From Spirochaetales bacterium (lineage in GTDB: Bacteria > Spirochaetota > Spirochaetia > DTKZ01): a stretch of 18,530 bases of DNA. Under the pieces are notes generated by a model. It searched no databases. It saw nothing but the letters and a program-made list of their open reading frames with translations, and was not told where the DNA came from. The translations under genes were made by a program, and so were the position numbers. The DNA lies in contig JAGODW010000001.1 in assembly GCA_017998025.1 (NCBI GenBank), positions 1-18,530 of the forward strand, in the 5' to 3' direction. Positions 13,431-18,530 of the stretch are shown one piece after another; positions within the stretch are counted from its first letter, which is position 1, and every line of letters begins with the position of its first letter.

Positions 13431-15197
13431 ATGAACCAGAAAATAATCTCTCTACTGGAATTTCTCTATGGAGAGGAGAAGGGGAGGGAAACAGCCCGGC
13501 TCCTCGAGAAACAAATCCAGACGTGGAAAAGCAGAGAAACAGGGGAAGGAGATGCTTCGGTAGGTCTTTTGAAGGAGGATGCCCTTCCCCTATCTGAACG
13601 GGATACTCTTGTTATTACGTATGGTGACCAGTTTCAGAGGCCAGAAACCAAACCGTTAACTTTACTCCGGGAGTTTGCCCAAATCTTTCTCGAGGGGATG
13701 ATAACCGGGATCCATATTCTTCCTTTCTTTCCCTATTCGTCCGACGATGGATTCTCCATAATCGATTATTGTCAGGTAAACCCTGCATGGGGAACGTGGG
13801 AAGATATTCAAGCTCTGAGCAAATCGCACCTTCTTATGGCAGACCTGGTACTGAACCACTGTTCGAAAGAAAGCCTCTGGTTCAAAAAGTTTTTAGCCGG
13901 GGAAGAACCGTACACCCGATACTTTATTACTCTGCCTCCGAATACGGATGTATCCGGGGTATTCCGTCCCCGGACGCATCCACTCCTTACCCGCTTTGAA
14001 ACCTCACAAGGTCCCAGATGGGTATGGACCACCTTCAGCGAAGATCAGGTGGATCTGAACTATGGAGAACCGGCCGTCCTTCTGTCTATGTTCGATATCC
14101 TCCTATTTTACATCCGAATGGGTATTCGGATCATCCGGCTGGATGCAATAGCATATCTGTGGAAAGAACTGGGAACATCCTGTCTCCATCATCCGAAAAC
14201 TCATGGAGTGGTGAAACTTCTGAGAGCACTGGTAGATGAACTGGCTCCAGGGACTCTACTCATTACAGAAACCAATGTTCCTCATAAGGAAAATATTTCC
14301 TACTTTGGAGAAGGGGATGAGGCTCATCTCGTGTACCAATTTGCCCTTCCTCCGTTAATCCTGGATGCGTTTATCCGTTCTGACTCACGAAAATTACAAC
14401 AATGGGGGATGGATCTGGAACTTCCGGGAGAGGGAATGAGTTTTTTCAATTTTTGCGCTTCTCATGATGGGGTAGGGGTCCTGCCGGCCCGGGGGATTCT
14501 TTCAGAAGAGGAGATCGAGGGACTGGTACAAGCGGTAGTAGATCGGGGAGGATATATTTCGTACAAATCTACTCCCCAGGGAGAAGTCCCCTACGAATTG
14601 AATATTAACTATTTTAGTGCCGTAGCGGAGAACGATTTAAGTGAAGATCTACGGGTAAAAAAATTCCTTGCATCCCAGTCGATCCTGCTGGCAATGCCGG
14701 GAGTACCGGGAATTTATATTCACAGCCTCATCGGCTCGGAAAACGACCGAAAGGGGGTGGAGGAGAGTGGGATCAAACGGCGGATCAATCGGGAGAAGCT
14801 TCTGTATGATCAAGTACAGCATGAGCTTTCAACTCCCGGGACCCTACGGGAACGGGTTTTTTCCGGGTTTGAGGAGCTTCTTCGGGCTCGAGTACAGGAG
14901 CCGGCTTTTCATCCTACAGCAGAAGGGAAGGTACTCCCTGCACCTAAAGAAATATTTGCCCTGGTACGGTTTCGCAGGCCTGGAGAAGAGAGAAGGGGAG
15001 TACTCTGTTTGGTGAATCTCTACCACAAGCCTATGGTAGCAGGTTTTGAAGCTTCTGCCCTTGAAATGGGGGAAGAGCGGTACTTTACAGATCTACTCAC
15101 AGGGGATGCAGTGTATCCCTCCTGGGAAAGTTATGGAAAATTCTCCCTGGAACTCGATCCCTTTGAAGTGGTTTGGCTCTCCTATCTACGAAGGTAG
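13431..15197 (+). CDS. GH13 subfamily 18 sugar phosphorylase (glucosylglycerate phosphorylase-like)
   Basis: A 588-aa alpha-amylase-fold enzyme of the sucrose phosphorylase group (GH13_18), which cleaves an alpha-glucoside with phosphate to give alpha-glucose-1-phosphate. Visible GH13 residues: DLVLNH near 141-146, nucleophile Asp238 in IRLDAIAYLWKE, acid/base Glu280 in ITETNVPHKENISYFG, and the transition-state Asp346 in CASHDGVG. The TETNVPHKENISYFGEGDEAHLVYQF stretch (the acid/base region) resembles glucosylglycerate phosphorylases (YcjM-like) more than true sucrose phosphorylases. That specificity is from memory of the family and needs alignment. An N-terminal extension of about 50 residues precedes the barrel. 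No signal peptide; cytosolic. It may recycle the compatible solute glucosylglycerate. The gene is convergent with hisS, 28 bases apart, with no obvious terminator between. Confidence 0.9.
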   Translation: MNQKIISLLEFLYGEEKGRETARLLEKQIQTWKSRETGEGDASVGLLKEDALPLSERDTLVITYGDQFQRPETKPLTLLREFAQIFLEGMITGIHILPFFPYSSDDGFSIIDYCQVNPAWGTWEDIQALSKSHLLMADLVLNHCSKESLWFKKFLAGEEPYTRYFITLPPNTDVSGVFRPRTHPLLTRFETSQGPRWVWTTFSEDQVDLNYGEPAVLLSMFDILLFYIRMGIRIIRLDAIAYLWKELGTSCLHHPKTHGVVKLLRALVDELAPGTLLITETNVPHKENISYFGEGDEAHLVYQFALPPLILDAFIRSDSRKLQQWGMDLELPGEGMSFFNFCASHDGVGVLPARGILSEEEIEGLVQAVVDRGGYISYKSTPQGEVPYELNINYFSAVAENDLSEDLRVKKFLASQSILLAMPGVPGIYIHSLIGSENDRKGVEESGIKRRINREKLLYDQVQHELSTPGTLRERVFSGFEELLRARVQEPAFHPTAEGKVLPAPKEIFALVRFRRPGEERRGVLCLVNLYHKPMVAGFEASALEMGEERYFTDLLTGDAVYPSWESYGKFSLELDPFEVVWLSYLRR

Positions 15198-15225
15198 AAG
15201 AATGTCGGAGCTGCTGAGGCAAAGG

Positions 15226-16542
15226 CTATTCAAACTCAGACAAGAGCTTCCGTGCCTTTTCTACTGCGCCTGGGAGGGTAAGATTCTCGTACGTAATCCG
15301 TGTCCGGAGATCCCGGAGGCTGAGCACTCCCCGGTTCTTTTCGTCTTCTCCCAGGAAGATTCCCAGAGGAATTCCTTTTTTCTCTGCAAAGGAGAATTGG
15401 GCAGCCAGCTTTTTAGGTTCTGGGAAAACTTCCGTAGAAAATCCGGCCTTACGCAATGCATGGCCAATCCGGTGGTAATCGTTGTAGAGCGATTCCTGAA
15501 GGCAGAATACCAGCACATCTGTAACACTTTTCCGCTGAGGTTTTTTTCCCTCTTCCTCCAGGGCAGCCATAAGCCGATCCAGCCCTATAGAGGAGCCCAC
15601 CCCGGGCAATCGTTCCCGGGTATAGAGGGAAGCCAGGTCGTTATACCGACCGCCGGAACAAACAGAACCGATCTCCGGTAGATCGTTCAGGAACGTTTCA
15701 TATACAATACCTGTGTAGTAGTCCAGCCCCCGGGTGATGGAGGGATCCAGCTGGTAGGAAGATTCAATCTCTAATTCTTTCATCCACTGATAGATCCGTG
15801 CAAGTCTCTCCGTATCTTCCGCAGGACCTCCAGCAATACGGGTAATTTTATCCAGAGTAGTGGAAAAATCTTTCTCCGGCTTTCCAAACGCAAGAACTTC
15901 ATCCGCTGCTGTTTCTCCGATCAATTCTCCCAATTGGGAACGTACGGTGGGCTCTCCGATTTTCTTAAGCTTGTCTACAATTCTAAGGACTTCTAACCCT
16001 GTATCCCGGATGCCAAGCCGTTCCAGGGCACGGTTGAACACTCCCCGGTGGGAAAGATGAATGGTAACTCCTTCAATACCGAGGGCGTGAAAACTCTCCC
16101 GCATCAGGAGGAGAATCTCGAAATCCGCAGCAGCACTGTCTACCCCGACGATGTCGAAATCACACTGGGTGAACTCCCGATACCGGCCCCGTTGCGTGTT
16201 TTCGCCCCGAAATACCTTGGCAATATGGTACCGCTTAAAGGGGAGGTACAGTTCCTGTACATGGGCTGCCATAAACCGGGCAAAGGGTACCGTAAGGTCG
16301 AATCGGAGCGCTACATCCCGTCCTCCGTTATCCTGGAAACGGTACAGTTGCTTATCCGTTTCCCCGCCTCCTTTTCCCAGGAGTACTTCCGTATATTCCA
16401 ATATCGGGGTATCGATGGGAACAAAACCGAATCGTTCAAAGGTGGTTTCTAAGATGCCCTGTATTCTCTTTCGTTCCAGTTCCACCTCAGGGAGAAAATC
16501 CCTGAACCCTTTTAGTATTTTTGGTTCTATCAATTCTGCCAT
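15226..16542 (-). CDS. hisS: Histidyl-tRNA synthetase (eukaryote-like form)
   Basis: A 438-aa class II aminoacyl-tRNA synthetase that charges tRNA-His in the cytoplasm. Motif 1 region GFRDFLPE is at 12-19, and motif 2 (KRYHIAKVFRGENTQRGRYR, 103-122) carries Arg112. The histidine-binding RGLDYYTGIVYE is at 271-282, and motif 3 is VGSSIGLDRLMAAL at 315-328. The anticodon-binding domain spans about 341-435. The motif 2 block (LRFDLTVPFARF then YHIAKVFRG, CDFDIVG) resembles eukaryotic and some bacterial HisRS rather than E. coli HisRS, where the corresponding text is LRPEGT. This form is known in spirochaetes. The gene diverges from the DUF4384 gene; its promoter is very close to the ATG. A possible AGGGG ribosome binding site lies 4 bases upstream. 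Confidence 0.97.
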   Translation of the reverse strand: MAELIEPKILKGFRDFLPEVELERKRIQGILETTFERFGFVPIDTPILEYTEVLLGKGGGETDKQLYRFQDNGGRDVALRFDLTVPFARFMAAHVQELYLPFKRYHIAKVFRGENTQRGRYREFTQCDFDIVGVDSAAADFEILLLMRESFHALGIEGVTIHLSHRGVFNRALERLGIRDTGLEVLRIVDKLKKIGEPTVRSQLGELIGETAADEVLAFGKPEKDFSTTLDKITRIAGGPAEDTERLARIYQWMKELEIESSYQLDPSITRGLDYYTGIVYETFLNDLPEIGSVCSGGRYNDLASLYTRERLPGVGSSIGLDRLMAALEEEGKKPQRKSVTDVLVFCLQESLYNDYHRIGHALRKAGFSTEVFPEPKKLAAQFSFAEKKGIPLGIFLGEDEKNRGVLSLRDLRTRITYENLTLPGAVEKARKLLSEFE

Positions 16543-16551
16543 ACTACCCCT

Positions 16552-16580
16552 ACTATGCCTTTCTAACCGGCTTTATGCAA
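16552..16580 (-). promoter_or_regulatory. Promoter of hisS
   Basis: On the minus strand TTGCAT (16580-16575) and CATAGT (16557-16552) are separated by 17 bases. Nine bases separate the -10 box from the ATG at 16542, so the leader would be only a few bases and the possible AGGGG would lie at or before the 5' end. Confidence 0.5.
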
Positions 16581-16604
16581 GACTATCCGTTTTTATTGAA
16601 ATAA

Positions 16605-16633
16605 TAGTCATAAATTACTAAAGAAGGTATACT
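16605..16633 (+). promoter_or_regulatory. Promoter of the DUF4384 gene
   Basis: TAGTCA at 16605-16610 and TATACT at 16628-16633 are separated by 17 bases; the predicted start is near 16640. TAGGAGG then lies at the 5' end of a leader of about 17 bases before the ATG at 16657. It is divergent from the hisS promoter in the same 114-base gap. Confidence 0.5.
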
Positions 16634-16656
16634 TAATACGTAGGAGGCGTTTCAAT

Positions 16657-17652
16657 ATGAAAGGGAGGGTGGGGATACTGTGTCTTGTTCTGGGGGTTGT
16701 CCTCCAGGGATATGCGGAAGCAGGCTGGGAGCAGGAGGCAGGCCAGGTTTTAGATACCATGGCCACCCGCTACTATAAACCGGTAATTACAATAGCGCTG
16801 GGAACTTTTACCTATGAGTATACGGGGCTGGGAAGCGCATTCTCCCGGTATGTGGAAGACGGATTAATCCGGTGTCTGGCAACCTCGACGAGAATCAAAC
16901 TGTTTGCACGTCATGCAGTGGAAAATATGGACCCGGAGTTTCGGGAAATCTATCGGGACTATTTTAAAACTACGGAGGTAGATGCAATTCTATACGGACG
17001 GTTCAATAGAGAGTCCGATGGATCGATCCGCCTTCACCTGGAAATGACAAGTCTTACCACAGGAGAACTGATAGGAAGCGAGGATGTACGGATATCATTT
17101 TCAGAGGTGCCACCCCGGATCAGCTTAGAACCCCCCTCAGTAGAGAAAGCGGTAGGAAATAAACAGGAACTGGCAAATCTGGCCGACTCGCCGGAACGGG
17201 ATTTAATTGTCAAGGTTGTTACAGGACGGGGTGCAGGGGCTGTGTATCAGAATGGTGAGGATTTGACTGTTCATGTTTTTGTTAACAGGGACGCTTACGT
17301 TAAGGTGTACCATGTAGATGTAAACGGTAAAACACAGCTTATTTTCCCCAATCAATTCTATAGAAAAAATAGAATACAAGGTGGAACCGTGGTAACTATC
17401 CCGGATCAATCGTATCCGTTTAAATTTCACCTCGGCCCTCCGTATGGGACTGAGTATATTAAGGTAGTGGCATCTGAACACCAATTTGCGGATATCGAAG
17501 ATTCGTTTATCGACCTGCCGGGGAACCCCAGGGAGGTACTGAGCCGGGGGCTTGTTGTGCAGGGGCCGATAATAAAGGGGCTCTCTGTAGTTCCCGATAA
17601 GAAAAACGTAGCCGAAGCCCTGGTTGCTTATACGATTGTAGAGAAATTCTAA
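16657..17652 (+). CDS. Exported DUF4384 domain protein
   Basis: A 331-aa protein with an N-terminal signal peptide (basic start, hydrophobic core at about 5-18, likely cleavage after AEA at residues 20-22). Residues about 30-155 have an alternating pattern like the FlgO/LpoB/CsgG-type fold of envelope proteins (IALGTFTYEYTGLGSAFSRY, DAILYGRFNRESDGSIRLHL). The DUF4384 domain spans about 185-275, with YQNGEDLTVHVFVNRDAYVKV, LIFPNQFY and IPDQSYPFKFHLGPPYGTEY. Proteins of this kind are periplasmic or outer-membrane associated in many didermic bacteria; the function is not established. No lipobox cysteine is seen at the cleavage site. It has a good Shine-Dalgarno sequence, and its stop codon overlaps the start of the acetyltransferase gene (TAATG), so the two are translationally coupled. 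Confidence 0.85.
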   Translation: MKGRVGILCLVLGVVLQGYAEAGWEQEAGQVLDTMATRYYKPVITIALGTFTYEYTGLGSAFSRYVEDGLIRCLATSTRIKLFARHAVENMDPEFREIYRDYFKTTEVDAILYGRFNRESDGSIRLHLEMTSLTTGELIGSEDVRISFSEVPPRISLEPPSVEKAVGNKQELANLADSPERDLIVKVVTGRGAGAVYQNGEDLTVHVFVNRDAYVKVYHVDVNGKTQLIFPNQFYRKNRIQGGTVVTIPDQSYPFKFHLGPPYGTEYIKVVASEHQFADIEDSFIDLPGNPREVLSRGLVVQGPIIKGLSVVPDKKNVAEALVAYTIVEKF

Positions 17653-18134
17653 TGATCCGGGAGATAAAGCTTGAGGATGCCCCGCAGGTATGTGATATCT
17701 ATAATTACTATATAGAAAACACTACTATCACGTTCGAAGAAGATCCGATTACTCTTCAGGAGATGAGAGAGCGGGTAGTACATATTACCCAGAAGTATCC
17801 CTGGTTCGTAGAGGAAGAATCCGGGATTATTATAGGGTATGCATATGCAAACCGCTGGAAAGAGCGGAGCGCATATCGGTTTACCGTGGAAACGTCTGTG
17901 TATGTCCGAGACGCCTACCGGGGAAGAGGAATTGGGACTCGGCTGATGGAACGGTTATTATCCTCCCTTAAGGAAGCAAACATCCATACAGTGATCGCGG
18001 GGATTTCCCTTCCCAATGAATCCAGCGTTCGTTTGCACGAAAAACTGGGCTTCCAATGGATAGCACAATTTCCCGAAGTAGGCTACAAGTTCGGCCGATG
18101 GCTCGATGTTGGATACTGGTTCTGCAGATTATGA
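17652..18134 (+). CDS. GNAT acetyltransferase, phosphinothricin/methionine sulfoximine type
   Basis: A 160-aa single-domain GNAT enzyme of the PAT/MnaT (YncA) group, which transfers acetyl from acetyl-CoA to the amino group of small amino acids such as methionine analogues. The N-terminal block with ENTTITFEEDPIT at 22-34 is typical of the group. The acetyl-CoA pyrophosphate-binding motif YRGRGIGTRLM is at 89-99, and NESSVRLHEKLGF near 121-133 is also characteristic. Its ATG shares a base with the stop codon of the DUF4384 gene and it has no separate promoter. Its last 52 bases overlap the 3' end of the ClC gene on the opposite strand. Substrate is unknown. Confidence 0.9.
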   Translation: MIREIKLEDAPQVCDIYNYYIENTTITFEEDPITLQEMRERVVHITQKYPWFVEEESGIIIGYAYANRWKERSAYRFTVETSVYVRDAYRGRGIGTRLMERLLSSLKEANIHTVIAGISLPNESSVRLHEKLGFQWIAQFPEVGYKFGRWLDVGYWFCRL

Positions 18135-18530
18135 GGAGTACGCGTTCGCAACAAACGGTATAAAAATACTTCATAGATGGGACGGGTATGAAACAACTCG
18201 GCCGATATATATGCAACTGCTGAAACAGTAACGAGTGATGTAAAGTGTTGTAAAGAACCGACCATCTCTGCAAGCAAGACGCTTCCTGTAATCGGTGCCT
18301 GTACTACGGCTGAAAAGAAGGCTGTCATCCCTAAAATCACAAAGTTTATCCTGTATCCAGAGTCCCAATTGAAAATTACCATAAGTAAATCAGAGTACAA
18401 ACTGCCTAATAACGCACCAATTACTAATAGAGGGAAAAAGATACCTCCCGGTGCTCCTGTCCCATAACTTAATGAGGTAAAAATGAATTTACCTACTAGA
18501 ATAAGGAGAAGAAACTGGGCCCCATACTGT
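18083..18530 (-). CDS. ClC family chloride channel/antiporter, C-terminal part (5' end outside window)
   Basis: The minus-strand frame is open from the window edge and encodes about 148 residues up to a stop at 18083. It contains SYGTGAPGGIFFPLLVIGA, the GIFFP form of the conserved ClC GxFxP anion-binding segment, then a VLGMTAFFSAVVQAPITG-like stretch and SVLLAEMVG, both typical ClC helices of the second half-domain. The start-like TTG at 18400 is internal, because the ClC homology continues upstream of it. The protein ends in a short hydrophilic tail without CBS domains. It would move chloride or fluoride, or exchange Cl- for H+, across the inner membrane; which one cannot be told from this part. 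The stop is 52 bases inside the convergent acetyltransferase gene. Confidence 0.9.
   Translation of the reverse strand, partial: QYGAQFLLLILVGKFIFTSLSYGTGAPGGIFFPLLVIGALLGSLYSDLLMVIFNWDSGYRINFVILGMTAFFSAVVQAPITGSVLLAEMVGSLQHFTSLVTVSAVAYISAELFHTRPIYEVFLYRLLRTRTPHNLQNQYPTSSHRPNL

Noticed and set aside
18398..18400. TTG as the start of a short 105-codon minus-strand gene
   Set aside because: The frame continues upstream to the window edge with clear ClC sequence, so TTG is an internal Leu codon.

Overview
The window looks like chromosomal DNA from a spirochaete, probably of the Treponema/Spirochaeta group. This rests on gene content alone: a UvrB 3' end, a cytosolic M16C presequence-type protease, a eukaryote-like HisRS, a DUF4384 exported protein and a GH13 sugar phosphorylase. 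There is no rRNA or other phylogenetic marker, so the assignment is an inference. Base composition is intermediate and fairly even, with no island of foreign composition that I could see. Coding density is high; the longest stretch without a gene is about 220 bases (5904-6123). I found no tRNA, rRNA, CRISPR array or insertion sequence.

Layout. (1) 1-5062, plus strand: the 3' end of uvrB, a truncated MFS-transporter remnant, an MTA/SAH nucleosidase, a membrane-anchored rhodanese and a 992-aa M16C metallopeptidase. (2) 5115-12348, plus strand: a hexuronate-degradation cluster. Its genes are an IclR regulator, an SDR oxidoreductase, a UlaG-like metal-dependent hydrolase, kduI, kduD, a second IclR regulator, a KDG kinase, and a KDPG aldolase fused to a VOC-like domain. 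It ends in a strong hairpin terminator. (3) 12452-15197, plus strand: an AEC-family permease and a GH13 subfamily 18 sugar phosphorylase. (4) 15226-16542, minus strand: hisS, diverging from (5) a DUF4384 secreted protein overlapping a PAT-type acetyltransferase. (6) The right edge, minus strand: the C-terminal part of a ClC chloride channel/antiporter whose 3' end overlaps the acetyltransferase.

How the genes work together. KduI, KduD, KDG kinase and KDPG aldolase form the full route from 5-keto-4-deoxyuronate (the product of pectin-type or glycosaminoglycan-type unsaturated uronates) through 2-keto-3-deoxygluconate and its 6-phosphate to pyruvate and glyceraldehyde-3-phosphate. No polysaccharide lyase, unsaturated glucuronyl hydrolase or sugar transporter is present, so uptake and depolymerisation must be encoded elsewhere. 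Two closely related 19-bp palindromes lie just downstream of the kduI promoter and of the second iclR promoter. They look like operators of a single KdgR-like regulator that controls kduID and its own iclR-kdgK-kdgA operon.

Other notable points. Several genes that lack a Shine-Dalgarno sequence have promoter-like -35/-10 pairs placed so that transcription would start at or within a few bases of the ATG, which suggests leaderless mRNAs. A structured inverted-repeat element sits between the first iclR and the SDR gene.
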